From Helianthus annuus (lineage: Eukaryota; Streptophyta; Magnoliopsida; Asterales; Asteraceae), in the NCBI RefSeq assembly GCF_002127325.2, contig NC_035436.2, positions 105,733,591-105,797,590 on the forward strand: 64,000 nucleotides of DNA. The letters run 5' to 3'. Below, one piece after another: positions 24,494-36,746 of this stretch. Position 1 is the stretch's first letter. The number at the start of each line of letters is the position of its first letter. A model generated the notes under the pieces. It did no database searches. It saw nothing but the letters and a program-made list of their open reading frames with translations, and had not been told where the DNA came from. The position numbers and the translations under genes are program-made.

Positions 24494-24498
24494 ATTTT
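24494..24498. repeat. Target site duplication of Gypsy-C, left copy (ATTTT)
   Basis: ATTTT precedes the LTR start TGTAACA and is repeated at 36742-36746. Removing Gypsy-C and one copy restores continuous LTR sequence as in 45440-45475. Confidence 0.9.
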
Positions 24499-25599
24499 TG
24501 TAACATTTGTGCTTGTAATCATTATGAGCAGTTCAATTATCAATAAAACAATGTTATTTGATCCCAATGTTTGTTTGGTTGTGTTTTACATTTTTCATGT
24601 TTTGACTTTTGTTCAATTTCAAACTCTACATCGCTTTCCGGAGAATTATACGCAAACTTGTGCGTAAACGTACTCAGTTTAATGCGACAAAAACTCCAGA
24701 ACATCAACATATACTCAACATACCTTAAATAACCTTTACATAACTTAGAAATAAGTTTTGAAGGCCTTGGTATGGCAAAAACAAGTTAATTCGCTTACAA
24801 GGACTAAATTTGACAAATTGTGAAAGTATGCCAATTTGAACTGTAACAAACATTCCGGAACATGTCCATAAGTTAAACATACCATAAATACCCTTTACAT
24901 AGCTTAGAAATAGGCTTTGAGGGGTTTGGTATGCTAAAACAAACTTTTGGATCATTCAGGGGCTAAAAGTGTCAAAAAGTGCACAAGTTTGCACTTTCGC
25001 GCATAACTTACGTTCTGAATACATCCGGACATCCAAAAATTTATGTAAGCATCCTTATATTATGCCTTAGTGTTTGGCATGAGAAAAATCCATTAGTGTT
25101 TGGCATGAGAAAAATCCATTCGTCGCGCAATTTGGATCGTTTTTCACGCTTATGCGCATTTCGTCGTAATTAAGCGAACATCGCGATTGTACGGCCAAAC
25201 GAACCGACATCCGGCATATTTTTGAGCATGTTTCATGTCCACAATGTTTAGGCAACATTTTAGGGCCTTAAAGTTAGCTTTACGGGCCTTAGAATTGTCG
25301 GAAATGGCTTAAATATGCAACAGGGGCCAAAACTGTCATTTCTGAAAGTTGGTTTCAGATCAGAAGTCCCAGGCGGGGCGTGTAAGACTATGTCCAAGTC
25401 TTACGCGGGCCGCGTCAGCCCTGCAGATGCAGAATTTCGTTTTTTTGCTGTTTTTGGCCTTTCAAACATTCCAAAGGGCAATGCCCTTTCACCATCTTTG
25501 TGGTTAAGGTCACATTAAGCCACCACAATATCTTGACAAGTGTACGCATGAGATCGTGGCACGATATTCAAGAAACTATCTTAATGGCTTTACTTTTTC

Positions 25600-25615
25600 T
25601 ATAAATACCCCCCCC
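25600..25615 (+). promoter_or_regulatory. TATA box and C run, Gypsy-C 5' LTR promoter
   Basis: TATAAATA directly followed by CCCCCCC, then about 20 bases to AACCCACAAAACTGATC. The same pair occurs in all four LTR copies of this family in the window, with variable C-run length. Transcription probably starts about 25-30 bases downstream. Confidence 0.65.
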
Positions 25616-26593
25616 ATTTGTGTTAAAACCCACAAAACTGATCAAAGAGCTCTCAGTTGATGCCATTGCTTCATACCTGAGCTCCTGGATCAAGTTTAGC
25701 TTTCGGGGACCCTTCGTAAGTGTTCTTTCGTTCTTTTATTCGCTTTTCGAGTACGAAATCAATGTTTTGTTTGACTTTCTGCGTTGACCAGCCTATGGTC
25801 AACACGAAGTTCATTGGAACTTCATAACGTGAGCGCGATCACGATGGTTATAGTCCATAGTGACTATACCTACTGATTACCACGTTATCAAGGCTCAGTG
25901 ACGAGTCGTAGTTTCGGCCAAAATGCGCATTCTTGCGTATTTTGTAACCAAACTACTCGTGAACATCAAAGCCATTTGTTTTGATGCCAAACCTGTTTTC
26001 TAAACTTTGTTAAGCATGTTCTGACATGCTTAGCTCGTCACTTTTAATATAATGCTTATATAGGGCCGTAAGGTAAGCGATCTAAACAATCGCTTATACT
26101 TTCGAACCCGACCCATTTGGTCGATCTTTAGGATCCGACTAAACACATTAGGTGACCATAGCTGTAACCTTCCGAGGTTATACCTTGTGGTCACCATGTT
26201 AGGCGTTCCAAACGCGTTCTACGCGAACGACGCGTTAAGGTAGCATAAGCTACCTAAACGGGTCGTAATGGGTCGTAAGCACTTAGGTTAGGTTTCATTT
26301 TAGTATGTAGGCTTTGTTAAACCATATTACACGAGTCTCCATACTCGTTTAGTTTACGAACCCGCATACTATCCGATCCTTCCGATTTAGGTCCGGTATA
26401 TTAACATAGCTACCTATTAGGTGTCGTTTGATATTCCGTGATCTCTAGCATTGTTTGGTTATTATACAAGAACTTCAAAGCAATCTCAGGTGAGTACATT
26501 AAACCCCACATTTACTGTTTTCCGAACTGTTTTGGGGTGAAACACATGTGCCTACTTGTTACTTTCATGCTTTCCATGTTTCCACATCATATA

Positions 26594-26892
26594 TCTGCTA
26601 TGTTCGTTAGTACATTATAGTACATGATTTCATTACATTCCATGCAATGTATGCCCATTGTGTGCGTACTTAGTACATTGTTTTACATTACACTTCATGC
26701 TATGTATGCCCATTGTGTGCGTACTTAGTACATTGTTTTGCATTACATTTCTGCTATGTATGTTGACTGAGCATGCTAGTACATTGATTTACATGACTTT
26801 TATGCATTGTATGCCCATTGTGTGCGTACTTAGTACATCATTTTACACTACATTTTATGCTATGTATGCCCATTGTGTGCGTACTTAGTACA
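26594..26892. repeat. About 55-bp minisatellite, Gypsy-C 5' LTR
   Basis: Five to six units around TATGCCCATTGTGTGCGTAC and TTAGTACATT. Each contains GTACTTAGTAC, a palindromic pair of GTAC. The 3' LTR (35301-35487) lacks about two units; the Gypsy-D LTR has its own version at 43835-44075. Confidence 0.88.
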
Positions 26893-28134
26893 ATTATTCA
26901 TCACATGCCTACATGTTGGTATGACATTTGGTTTGTTTAACATGGAACAATACATTCATTAAGATTGATCACGCCATTCGTTAGTAGGTAGTGGTACCAT
27001 AGGAATTAACAACTCCCGTTCCGGACATCCTAGGTTGGTTTGGATGAAAGGAATGACCGAATTCGATATACATAACTTAGATAAACCACTAATTTGTTTA
27101 AGGGTTTATCGCCACAGTCTCAAGGCTTGGATGTATGCATTTTCACAATACCGCATAAATTTTTGTACATGTATAGCATGCATTTGTTCCACAAAACATA
27201 ACGTTGATTTAAACCATGTTTTACTTTAATGCATTGTTTTTGTGCATTTTACATATGGTTTAGTCGATACATTTCGCTTACCATACATGATATATTTTGG
27301 GATACACATTACATGATTTACATCAAACATAAACATGTTGACATTGATATACACATTTGATGGTTTACATTAAACATAGACATTACGATATGGTTTACAC
27401 AATAACACTTGACAACTGATTTATACATGAACAATTTACATGGTGGTTGGTTTGGGTAAATGGTTTGAGTAACGTGGCGTATGTAATATAATACAAACAT
27501 GGTGGATACGCCACTGGTACTTCCTATATATAAGTGTTTGTATGATATTACACACTGTGGCGTTATCTAAATCATTTCAGTTTAGACATATTACGTTTTA
27601 CATAAATAACATATTCTTCACAAGACATTATTTTTTACAAACAACTTATCTTATACAAACTCATTTTACTAGGTTATCCATTTAACCTTACACTTTATTT
27701 ATACATATCATCTGATCTTATCGTTTTTCATACGATCTACAAAACAAAACAAATTACAAGGTTCATGACTGACTGTTATTAAACATTTTCTTTAAACTCA
27801 ATTCATGAATCCCATTTTCACAAAACCTATGTATCTCATAGGCATTTTTATGCTGACGTACCTACTTTCACATGTGTTTTCAGGAGCTATCGCTTAGGAT
27901 GACGATTGTGATACTAGGGCGGACCTGTGCCTTAGCGACATAAAAGCAAAGATAGACTTAGTTAATTATGTTATAAACTCTTTATTTCCTGTTTGAAGAC
28001 AATGTAACACGTTTGTTGATAAATAAATGTAACTTTAATTTCCATGGTTATGAAACAAATAATTCTGTCCCAACCCTCCCCGGCGTTTCTGCCGCGGTTG
28101 CATGTTATACGCGGCCAGGGCGTGACAGAAGAGC

Positions 28135-28146
28135 TGGTATCAGAGC
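28135..28146 (+). promoter_or_regulatory. Primer-binding site of Gypsy-C (initiator Met-tRNA)
   Basis: TGGTATCAGAGC, seven bases after the LTR end. The gap is longer than in Gypsy-A (three bases); Gypsy-D has the same seven-base gap. Confidence 0.93.
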
Positions 28147-28735
28147 CATTGGTTATAGGGAATTAGGTTATTAGTAATGCTTTGACCTAGACTATAACTA
28201 TCTAGGACCCTAACACAAGTTATCTTGTGTTTAGATTTTAAAACATGCACATCACCTATCCTTAGGTGATAACCACAACGGGAACTTCGATTCCGAATCC
28301 GCTGTGAAAATTAATCATCTGTTCTTGGATGATTGATTACTAGGTTTTGAACCCTCTGTTATAAGGTTTTGAACCCCTTTGAATTCTAAAAACTCTCGTC
28401 AAGGTTTTCGGGCTTTAATAGTGTGAACACGTGCGAACTGGAAGAGTGAATGCCTGTACCCTGAGTTTTCTGTCTAAGGCTAGAGTGTTCGTACAAATCC
28501 ACATAATCGGACCAGTCACTCTTACCTGGGAACTCTTGGGATGAGTGTTCACTTATTGGCGAACATGTCTTCGCGATACATTATTTTTGACCCGTTTACT
28601 TTTGTTAGACATTGTGTGTCGCTTGTTTGCTTAGCGATGCATAACCACCATCTTCGTTTTTGTTGATTTTGCTTCATCTCATTCTCTTCATCCAACCATC
28701 TCACTCGTTTCCTTTCATGTTTTTCCTCTTTTAGA
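28147..28735 (+). other. Gypsy-C untranslated leader
   Basis: The 589 bases between primer site and gag start hold no long open frame. The mirrored Gypsy-D leader (41992-42579) is very similar, including the paired GATGATTGATTAC region near 28330 and AACCCTCTGTTATAAGG near 28360. Confidence 0.75.
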
Positions 28736-31700
28736 ATGCCTCCTCGACGCGAACACCAGATAGCAACTGCCGAGCTGGCAGAAATTATTGCGCAGCAGAT
28801 GGCTGCTCAATTCCCAAATCTCTTTGCTCAATGGAACCAGGCCAACAACAACAACAATGGTACATGCAATTTCAAGAATTTTAACTCGGCTAAACCACTC
28901 AAGTTTAGTGGTTCTGAGGGAGCAACTGGGCTTCTTCAATGGTTCGAGAGCATTGAGAATACTTTTCCCCACGTTCAGTGTCCGGATAATCGCAAGGTCG
29001 AGTTTTCTTCGAGCATGTTTCAGAAGAGGGCTCTTACATGGTGGAATGGGGTAATGAGAGACCGTGGTGCAGAAGTTGCTCTAGCACAGACATGGGCAAA
29101 ACTAAGAGCTCTTATGATGAGGGAGTTTTGTCCTCGTCATGAACAACGAGCATTGGAGAAGGAGTTTGATGATTTGAAACAAGATAGTGGCGAGCACAGG
29201 GCATATACTAATAGGTTTGAGGAGTTGAGTCTACTTTGCCCGACTATGGTTGCCCCACTCGACAAGGCTATCGAAAGGTACATCGACGGCCTGCCTGACT
29301 CGGTACAAGACATTATTACTGGTAGCAACCCTACCACACTCCGTCAGGCAATCGAGTTATCAGCGACACTGACTGAGTCGCAAATTCTAAAGAATAAATT
29401 ACACAGGAAGGGTGACAAGGGCAAGAAACAGTCGTCTGACAAGGAAGATAGCAAGAAAGGTCAAAACAAGAATGGAAAGGATTCTGGTTCATCAAAAAGG
29501 GCAAAGAAGCGTAAGGCTTCCCAAAACTATGCTGTCACTGTCCAAGCTAACCAGGCAGCTCCCAACCAACCCGCACAGCCTCCAGCAAAGAAGCCCTATT
29601 CAGGAAGTGCACCTTTGTGCAATCGATACAACAGTCACCATCATCCGCAACATCAGTGCCGTTTCTGTACTAACTGTGGGAAGTCAGGTCATCTTGCCGA
29701 TGTTTGTCGGTTTGCTCAAAATCGCGCAGTTCAGAACCCGGCTCAACAAGTTGCTCAGCCTCCTGCTCAGCAACAGGGTCAAGCTGCACGACCATACTAC
29801 CCACCAGGTGCTTGTTATAACTGTGGGGATCTGGCCCATTACAGAAACCGGTGCCCAAGACTAGCCAACCAGAACCAGAATGCAAACCAGAATCAGGCTC
29901 AGGCTCGAGGGCGAGTCTTCAACATGAATGCTCAAGAAGCACAAGCAGACAATGAAGTGGTGAACGGTACGTTCTTTATTAATAATCACCCTGCATCTGT
30001 TCTTTTTGATTCGGGTGCCGACAAGAGTTTTGTGTCATTGTCTTTTGAGCCAATGCTTCGCGTGTCTAGAACGAAACTAGGTAAACCTTTGACAGTAGAG
30101 GTTGCCAGTGGTGAACCCATTGTTCTTAATTCTGTTCTACGCGACTGCCAATTGAACCTTAACGAACATATTTTTCCTATTGACCTCACGCCAATGCATC
30201 TTGGAAGCTTCGACGTTATTGTTGGTATGGATTGGTTATCTAAGCATCGCGCAGAGATAGTTTGTTCTGAGAAGATTGTTCGTGTGCCGCTTTCGTCAGG
30301 TGAGATCCTACAGGTTCGTGGTGAGAAACCTGCTGGTGGTCTCAAAATCATGTCTTGTTTTAAAGCTCGGAAGTATCTGCGGAAGAACTATGTGGCCTTT
30401 TTGGCACATGTTGTAGCAGATAAGGGCAAAGGTAAGTCTATTCAAGATATTTCTGTTGTTCGGGATTATTCAGAGGTTTTCCCTGAAGAGTTACCTGGTC
30501 TACCCCCAGCACGCCAAGTCGAGTTCCGTATTGATCTCGTACCTGGTGCAAATCCCATTGCCAGAGCTCCATACCGTCTTGCACCGTCTGAGATGCAAGA
30601 ATTTTCTAAGCAGCTTCAGGAGCTCTCTGACAAAGGTTTTATCCGTCCTAGCTTTTCACCTTGGGGTGCTCCCGTTCTCTTTGTCAAGAAGAAGGATGGA
30701 TCTTTTAGGATGTGTATCGTTTATCGTGAGCTTAACAAGCTTACCATCAAGAATCGATATCCCCTACCTCGCATTGATGATCTCTTCGATCAATTGCAAG
30801 GCGCTTCTTATTTTTCAAAGATTGATCTGCGATCCGGATATCATCAAATCCGTGTGCATGAAGAAGATATTCCCAAGGCAGCGTTCCGTACTCGTTATGG
30901 GCATTATGAGTTCACAGTCATGCCATTCGGTTTGACTAATGCTCCTGCTGTTTTCATGGACTTGATGAATAGGGTCTGCAAGCCTTATTTAGATAAGTTC
31001 ATCATCGTTTTCATTGATGACATCTTGATATATTCTAAGACGCGAGCTGATCATGAGCAACATCTTCGTCTTACTTTGGAACTCCTAAATAAAGAGCAAC
31101 TTTTCGCCAAATTCTCCAAATGTGAATTCTGGCTTAAAGAAGTTCAATTTTTAGGGCATATTGTCAACGAACAAGGTATTCATGTAGATCCCTCCAAGAT
31201 CAGTGCAATTAAGGATTGGGATACGCCTACTACCCCTACTGAGGTTCGTTCTTTTCTTGGTCTAGCGGGTTATTATCGCCGCTTCATAGAGAATTTCTCA
31301 AAGATTGCAGTTCCTCTAACTGCTCTAACTCAGAAGAACAAGCCATTTGATTGGGGATTCAAACAAGAGGAAGCGTTCCTGACTTTGAAACAAAAACATT
31401 GTGACGCGCCTGTCCTAACCTTGCCCGAGGGTAATGATGAATTCGTCGTTTATTGCGATGCATCCAAATTGGGTCTTGGCTGCGTCCTGATGCAAAGGAA
31501 CAAAGTCATAGCATACGCATCAAGGCCGTTGAAGATACATGAGAAGAACTACACCACTCATGATCTTGAGTTGGGTGCAGTTGTCTTCGCTCTTAAGATA
31601 TGGAGACACTATTTGTACGGTACAAAATGTGTGGTTTTCACTGACCACAAAAGTCTCCAGCATATCTTCAGTCAGAAAGAGCTCAACATGAGGCAACGAC

Positions 31701-33157
31701 GTTGGGTTGAACTTCTAAACGACTATGACTGCGAAATTCGCTACCATCCTGGAAAGGCGAATGTCGTAGCCGATGCTTTGAGTCACAAGGAACGTACTAA
31801 GCTTCATTGTGTTCGTATCCAATCTGTTATTCAAGCTCAATCCGATATCCAAGCACGTATTTCTCAGGCCCAACAAGCTTGCGTTTCACAAGGTTTGATG
31901 GATAAGGAATTTCCTTATCACATAACACCTGCTCTAGAATTAAAGGACAATGGATCGTATTACTTCATGGACCGTTTGTGGGTCCCAAGCCAAGATAATC
32001 TTTGTACCTTTCTTATGGATGAAGCCCATAAGTCTCGTTATTCTATTCATCCTGGCTCAGATAAGATGTATAAGGATCTTCGTATTCAGTATTGGTGGCC
32101 TGGTATGAAGAAAGATATTGCCTTATATGTATCAAAATGCCTTACTTGTCTTAAGGTTAAGGCTGAACATCAGCGTCCTTCTGGATTATTGGAACAACCA
32201 GAGATCCCAGTTTGGAAATGGGAAAACATTACTATGGATCTCATTACTAAACTCCCGCGCACAAAGAAAGGTCACAATGCCATCTGGGTAGTCATTGATC
32301 GTCTTACCAAATCAGCGCATTTCTTGCCAATCCGTGAGGATTTTTCGGCTGACAAACTTGCTCAAATCTACGTAGATGAAATTGTAGCTCGACATGGTGT
32401 TCCTTTGAACATCATTTCTGACAGAGATGCTCATTTCACTTCTTATTTTTGGAGAACCATGCAATCTGCTATGGGGCCCCAACTTAATCTGAGCACAGCT
32501 TATCATCCGCAAACGGATGGCCAATCTGAAAGAACAATCCAGACACTGGAGGATATGCTTAGAGCTTGTGTGATAGATTTTGGTGGTAGTTGGGATTCAC
32601 ATCTTCCATTGATTGAATTCTCCTACAACAACAGTTATCACTCCAGCATCAACATGGCTCCTTTCGAGGCTCTCTATGGTCGAAAATGTCGTTCACCAGT
32701 CTGCTGGAATGAGAACGGCGAGGCTCAGCTTACTGGACCTGCCCTCATTTTAGAGACAACAGATAAGGTTAAGAAAGTTTGTGATAACCTTCAGACAGCT
32801 AGAAGCCGTCAAAAGAGTTACGCGGACCAAAAACGCAAGCCCTTGGATTTTCAAGTCGTAGATCGTGTATTACTTAAGGTCTCACCTTGGAAAGGTGTGA
32901 TCAGATTCGGAAAGAAAGGAAAACTTGCACCTAGATACGTTGGACCATTCAAGATCGTCGAAAGAATCGGTAAGGTAGCCTACAAACTTGAGTTACCTCC
33001 TGAACTTGGAAATGTTCATCCAACCTTTCACGTGTCCAATCTCAAGAGGTGTTTAGCTGATGAGAACCTCCACATACCGCTTGACGAAATTCGTGTTGAT
33101 AAAACACTGAAATTTGTCGAGAAACCGGTGGAAATCATGGAATGTGAAGTCAAGTGA
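28736..33157 (+). CDS. Gag-Pol polyprotein of Gypsy-C, 1473 aa, chromodomain cut off by TGA
   Basis: One uninterrupted frame encodes capsid and all replication enzymes. Gag core lies at residues 45-200 (TWWNGV near 102), then a lysine-rich stretch. CCHC zinc knuckles stand at about 311-324 and 360-373; an upstream Cys cluster has CNRY where Gypsy-D has CNRC. The protease motif DSGAD is near 425, the RT catalytic FIDD at 760-763 (aspartates 761-762), RNase H YCDAS near 906. Integrase has HHCC at about 1097-1138 and D1168, D1229, E1265, the classical D-D-35-E spacing. The RT region reads RMCIVY where both A and D have an N or D in place of V. TGA at 33155-33157 replaces a Trp codon retained in Gypsy-D. 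The start ATG follows a pyrimidine-rich leader and matches the Gypsy-D start. Confidence 0.95.
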   Translation: MPPRREHQIATAELAEIIAQQMAAQFPNLFAQWNQANNNNNGTCNFKNFNSAKPLKFSGSEGATGLLQWFESIENTFPHVQCPDNRKVEFSSSMFQKRALTWWNGVMRDRGAEVALAQTWAKLRALMMREFCPRHEQRALEKEFDDLKQDSGEHRAYTNRFEELSLLCPTMVAPLDKAIERYIDGLPDSVQDIITGSNPTTLRQAIELSATLTESQILKNKLHRKGDKGKKQSSDKEDSKKGQNKNGKDSGSSKRAKKRKASQNYAVTVQANQAAPNQPAQPPAKKPYSGSAPLCNRYNSHHHPQHQCRFCTNCGKSGHLADVCRFAQNRAVQNPAQQVAQPPAQQQGQAARPYYPPGACYNCGDLAHYRNRCPRLANQNQNANQNQAQARGRVFNMNAQEAQADNEVVNGTFFINNHPASVLFDSGADKSFVSLSFEPMLRVSRTKLGKPLTVEVASGEPIVLNSVLRDCQLNLNEHIFPIDLTPMHLGSFDVIVGMDWLSKHRAEIVCSEKIVRVPLSSGEILQVRGEKPAGGLKIMSCFKARKYLRKNYVAFLAHVVADKGKGKSIQDISVVRDYSEVFPEELPGLPPARQVEFRIDLVPGANPIARAPYRLAPSEMQEFSKQLQELSDKGFIRPSFSPWGAPVLFVKKKDGSFRMCIVYRELNKLTIKNRYPLPRIDDLFDQLQGASYFSKIDLRSGYHQIRVHEEDIPKAAFRTRYGHYEFTVMPFGLTNAPAVFMDLMNRVCKPYLDKFIIVFIDDILIYSKTRADHEQHLRLTLELLNKEQLFAKFSKCEFWLKEVQFLGHIVNEQGIHVDPSKISAIKDWDTPTTPTEVRSFLGLAGYYRRFIENFSKIAVPLTALTQKNKPFDWGFKQEEAFLTLKQKHCDAPVLTLPEGNDEFVVYCDASKLGLGCVLMQRNKVIAYASRPLKIHEKNYTTHDLELGAVVFALKIWRHYLYGTKCVVFTDHKSLQHIFSQKELNMRQRRWVELLNDYDCEIRYHPGKANVVADALSHKERTKLHCVRIQSVIQAQSDIQARISQAQQACVSQGLMDKEFPYHITPALELKDNGSYYFMDRLWVPSQDNLCTFLMDEAHKSRYSIHPGSDKMYKDLRIQYWWPGMKKDIALYVSKCLTCLKVKAEHQRPSGLLEQPEIPVWKWENITMDLITKLPRTKKGHNAIWVVIDRLTKSAHFLPIREDFSADKLAQIYVDEIVARHGVPLNIISDRDAHFTSYFWRTMQSAMGPQLNLSTAYHPQTDGQSERTIQTLEDMLRACVIDFGGSWDSHLPLIEFSYNNSYHSSINMAPFEALYGRKCRSPVCWNENGEAQLTGPALILETTDKVKKVCDNLQTARSRQKSYADQKRKPLDFQVVDRVLLKVSPWKGVIRFGKKGKLAPRYVGPFKIVERIGKVAYKLELPPELGNVHPTFHVSNLKRCLADENLHIPLDEIRVDKTLKFVEKPVEIMECEVK

Positions 33158-33289
33158 CTTAAACGCAAGCGCATTCCTTTGGTCAAGGTTCGCTGGGAAT
33201 CTAAACGTGGACCCGAGTTTACTTGGGAACGCGAAGATCAAATGAAGGCAAAATATCCGCATCTTTTTCCACGAGTTTCCTCTAAATAA
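33158..33289 (+). pseudogene. Chromodomain of Gypsy-C, separated by a stop codon
   Basis: In the same frame as gag-pol, after TGA, 43 codons continue to TAA at 33287-33289. They read [14 protein letters not shown], then FTWERED and KYPHLFP, the end of the chromovirus chromodomain as in Gypsy-D 37441-37570. The domain would be made only by stop-codon readthrough. Chromodomains of this group bind methylated histone H3 and guide integration in heterochromatin (family knowledge). Confidence 0.85.
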
Positions 33290-33323
33290 ATTTCGGGACG
33301 AAATTTCCACAAGTAGGGGAGAC
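33287..33323 (+). promoter_or_regulatory. Conserved palindrome and polypurine tract of Gypsy-C
   Basis: AAATTTCGGGACGAAATTT followed by AAGTAGGGGAGAC abutting the LTR start TGTAACA. The palindrome overlaps the end of the chromodomain frame. Confidence 0.88.
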
Positions 33324-36300
33324 TGTAACATTTGTGCTTGTAATCATTATGAACAGTTCAATTATCAATAAAACAACGTTATTTGATCCCAATGTTTGTT
33401 TGGTTGTGTTTTACATTTTTCATGTTTTGACTTTTGTTCAATTTCAAACTCTACATCGCTCTCTAGAGAATTATACGCAAACTGTTGCGTAAACGTACTC
33501 AATTTAATGCGACAAATACTCCGGAACATCAACATATACTCAACATACCTTAAATAACCTTTACATAACTTAGAAATAAGTTTTGAAGGCCTTGGTATGG
33601 CAAAAACAAGTTAATTCGCTTACAGGGACTAAATTTGACAAACTGCAAAAGTATGCCAATTTGAACTGTAACAAACATCCCAGAACATGTCCATAAGTTA
33701 AACATACCATAAATATCTTTTACATAGCTTAGAAATAGGCTTTGAGGGGTTTGGTATGCTAAAACAAACTTTTGGATCATTCAGGGGCTAAAAGTGTCAA
33801 AAAGTGCACAAGTTTGCACTTTCGCGCATAACTTACGTTCTGAATACATCCGGACATCCAAAAATTTATGTAAGCATCCTTATATTATGCCTTAGTGTTT
33901 GGCATGAGAAAAATCCATTCGTCGCGCAATTTGGATCGTTTTTCGCGCTTATGCACATTTCGTCGTAATTAAGCGAACACCGCGATCGTACGGCCAAACG
34001 AACCGACATCCGGCATATTTTTGAGCATGTTTCATGTCCACAATGTTTAGGCATCATTTTAGGGCCTTAAAGATAGCTTTACGGGCCTTAGAAGTGTCGG
34101 AAATGGCTTAAATATGCAACAGCGGCCAAAACTGTCATATCTGAAAGTTGGTTTCAGATCAGAAGTCCCAGGCGGGGCGCGTAAGACTATGTCCAAGTTT
34201 TACGTGGGCCGCGTCAGCCCTGCAGATGCAGAATTTCGTTTTTTTGCTGTTTTTGGCCTTTCAAACACTCCAAAGGGCAATGCCCTTTCACCATCTTTGG
34301 GGTTAAGGTCACATTAAGCCACCACAACATCTTGACAAGTGTACGCATGAGATCGTGGCACGATATTCAAGAAACGATCCTAACGGCTTTACTTTTCCTA
34401 TAAATACCCCCCCCCATTTATGTTAAAACCCACAAAACTGATCAAAGAGCTCTAAGTTGATGCCATTGCTTCATACCTGAGCTCCTGGATCAAGTTTAGC
34501 TTTCGGGGACCCTTCGTAAGTGTTCTTTCGTTCTTTTATTCGCTTTTCGAGTCCGAAAGTCAACGTTTTGTTTGACTTTCTGCATTGACCAGCCTATGGT
34601 CAACACGAAGTTCATTGGAACTTCATAACGTGAGCGTGATCACGATGGTTATAGTCCATAGTGACTATACCTACTGATTACCACGTTATCAAGGCTCGGT
34701 GACGAGTCGTAGTTTCGGCCAAAATCGGTTTGTTTTGATGCCAAACCTGTTTTCTAATGCTTATATAGGGCCGTAAGGTAAGCGATCTAAACAATCGAAT
34801 ATACTTTCGAACCCGACCCATTTGGTCGATCTTTAGGATCCGACTAAACACATTAGGTGACCATAGCTGTAACCTTCCAAGGTTATACCTTGTGGTCACG
34901 ATGTTAGGCGTTCCAAACGCGTTCTACGCGAACGACGCGTTAAGGTAGCATAAGCTACCTAAACGGGTCGTAATGGGCCGTAAGCACTTAGGTTAGGTTT
35001 CATTTTAGTATGTAGGCTTTGTTAAACCATATTACACGAGTCTCCATACTCGTTTGGTTTACGAACCCGCATACTATCCGATCCTTCCGATTTAGGTCCG
35101 GTATATTAACATAGCTACCTATTAGGTGCCGTTTGATATTCCGTGATCTCTAGCATTGTTTGGTTATTATACAAGAACTTCAAAGCAATCTCAGGTGATT
35201 ACATTGAACCCCACATTTACTGTTTTCGGAACTGTTTTGGGGTGAAACACATGTGCCTACTTGTTACTTTCATGCTTTCCATGTTTCCACATCATATATC
35301 TGATATGTTCGTTAGTACATTATAGTACATGATTTCATTACATTTCTGCTATGTATGTTGACTGAGCATGCTAGTACATTGATTTACATGACTTTTATGC
35401 TATGTATGCCCATTGTGTGCGTACTTAGTACATCATTTTACACTACATTTTATGCTATGTATGCCCATTGTGTGCGTACTTAGTACAATTATTCATCACA
35501 TGCCTACATTTTGGTATGACATTTGGTTTGTTTAACATGGAACAATACATTCATTAACATTGATCACGCCATTCGTTAGTAGGTAGTGGTACCATAGGAA
35601 TTGACAACTCCCGTTCCGGACATCCTAGGTTGGTTTGGATGAAAGGAATGACCGAATTCGATATACATAACTTAGATAAACCATTAATTTGTTTAAGGGT
35701 TTATCGCCACTGTCTCAAGGCTTGGATGTATGCATTTTCACAATACCGCATAAATGTTTGTACCTGTATAGCATGCATTTGTTCCACAAAACATAACGTT
35801 GATTTAAACCATGTTTTACTTCAATGCCTTGTTTTTGTGCATTTTACATATGGTTTAGTCGATACATTTCACTTACCATACATGATATATTTTGGGATAC
35901 ACATTACATGATTTACATCACACATAAACATGTTGACATTGATATACACATTTGGTGGTTTACATTAAACATAGACATTACGATATGGTTTACCCAATAA
36001 CACTTGACAACTGATTTATACATGAACAATTTACATGGTGGTTGGTTTGGGTAAATGGTTTGAGTAACGTGGCATATGTAATATAATACAAACATGGTGG
36101 ATATGCCGCTGGTACTTCCTATATATAAGTGTTTGTATGATATTACACACTGTGGCGTTATCTAAATCATTTCAGTTTAGACATATTACGTTTTACACAA
36201 ATAACATATTCTTCACAAGACATTATTTTTTACAAACAACTTATCTTATACAAACTCATTTTACTAGGTTATCCATTTAACCTTACACTTTATTTATACA

Positions 36301-36741
36301 TATCATCTGATCTTATCGTTTTTCATACGATCTACAAAACAAAACAAATTACAAGGTTCATGACTGACTATTATTAAACATTTTCTTTAAACTCAAGTCA
36401 TGAATCCCATTTTCACAAAACCTATGTATCTCACAGGTATTTTTATGCTGACGTACCTACTTTCACATGTATTTTCAGGAGCTATCGCTTAGGATGACGA
36501 TTGTGATACTAGGGCGGACCTGTGCCTTAGAGACAATGTAACACGTTTGTAGATAAAAGCAAAGATAGACTTAGTTAATTATGGTATAAACTCTTTATTT
36601 CCTGTTTGAAGACAATGTAACACGTTTGTTGATAAATAAAATGTAACTTCAATTTCCATGGTTATCAAACAAATAATTCTGTCCCAACACTCCCCGGCGT
36701 TTCCGCCGCAGTTGCATGTTATACGCGGCCGGGGTGTGACA
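33324..36741 (+). repeat. Gypsy-C 3' LTR (3418 bp)
   Basis: Begins TGTAACATTTGTGC, ends GGCCGGGGTGTGACA. TATA box with C run at 34399-34415. Compared with the 5' LTR it lacks two blocks near 34725-34760, lacks about two minisatellite units, and has a partial duplication at 36530-36610 (GACAATGTAACACGTTTGT present twice). Confidence 0.93.
34399..34415 (+). promoter_or_regulatory. TATA box and C run, Gypsy-C 3' LTR
   Basis: TATAAATACCCCCCCCCC, a second copy of the LTR promoter. In this position it would drive transcription rightward into Gypsy-D antisense sequence. Confidence 0.6.
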
Positions 36742-36746
36742 ATTTT
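36742..36746. repeat. Target site duplication of Gypsy-C, right copy (ATTTT)
   Basis: Right-hand partner of 24494-24498. Confidence 0.9.

Larger units (their letters stand above)
23351..24498 (-). repeat. Gypsy-D 3' LTR, fragment left of Gypsy-C
   Basis: Matches 44315-45460 of the Gypsy-D 5' LTR closely (for example CTATGTTAATATACCGGAC at the left and GGCCCGTAAAGCCAATTTT at the right). The fragment starts exactly where Gypsy-B ends (CTATG, 23351-23355, is the expected Gypsy-B TSD) and ends at the Gypsy-C TSD. A reversed TATA box stands at 24164-24171 next to a run of G. The leftward open frames here are noncoding LTR sequence. Confidence 0.9.
24499..28127 (+). repeat. Gypsy-C 5' LTR (3629 bp)
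   Basis: Begins TGTAACATTTGTGC and ends GGCCAGGGCGTGACA. It holds a TATA box with a C run at 25600-25615, a minisatellite at 26594-26892 and a conserved end region with TTTTTATGCTGACGTACC. Relative to the 3' LTR it carries a duplicated TTAGTGTTTGGCATGAG segment near 25070-25110 and about 100 bases near 25925-26040 that the 3' LTR lacks. Small open frames in it are repeated in the other family LTRs without resembling known proteins. Confidence 0.93.
24499..36741 (+). mobile_element. Gypsy-C, complete Tekay-like element with open gag-pol
   Basis: A 12.2-kb Ty3/gypsy element: LTR 24499-28127, primer site 28135-28146, single gag-pol frame 28736-33157, polypurine tract 33311-33323, LTR 33324-36741, flanked by ATTTT. 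It lies in the 3' LTR of Gypsy-D, a relative of the same family in the opposite orientation. It is the most intact potential source of autonomous proteins in the window. The LTRs differ by several indels (3629 against 3418 bp), so the insertion is not brand new. Confidence 0.95.

Noticed and set aside
28715..28972. Minus-strand frame opposite the Gypsy-C gag start, with counterpart at 41755-42030
   Set aside because: Shadow of the gag coding strand; its conservation follows from gag.
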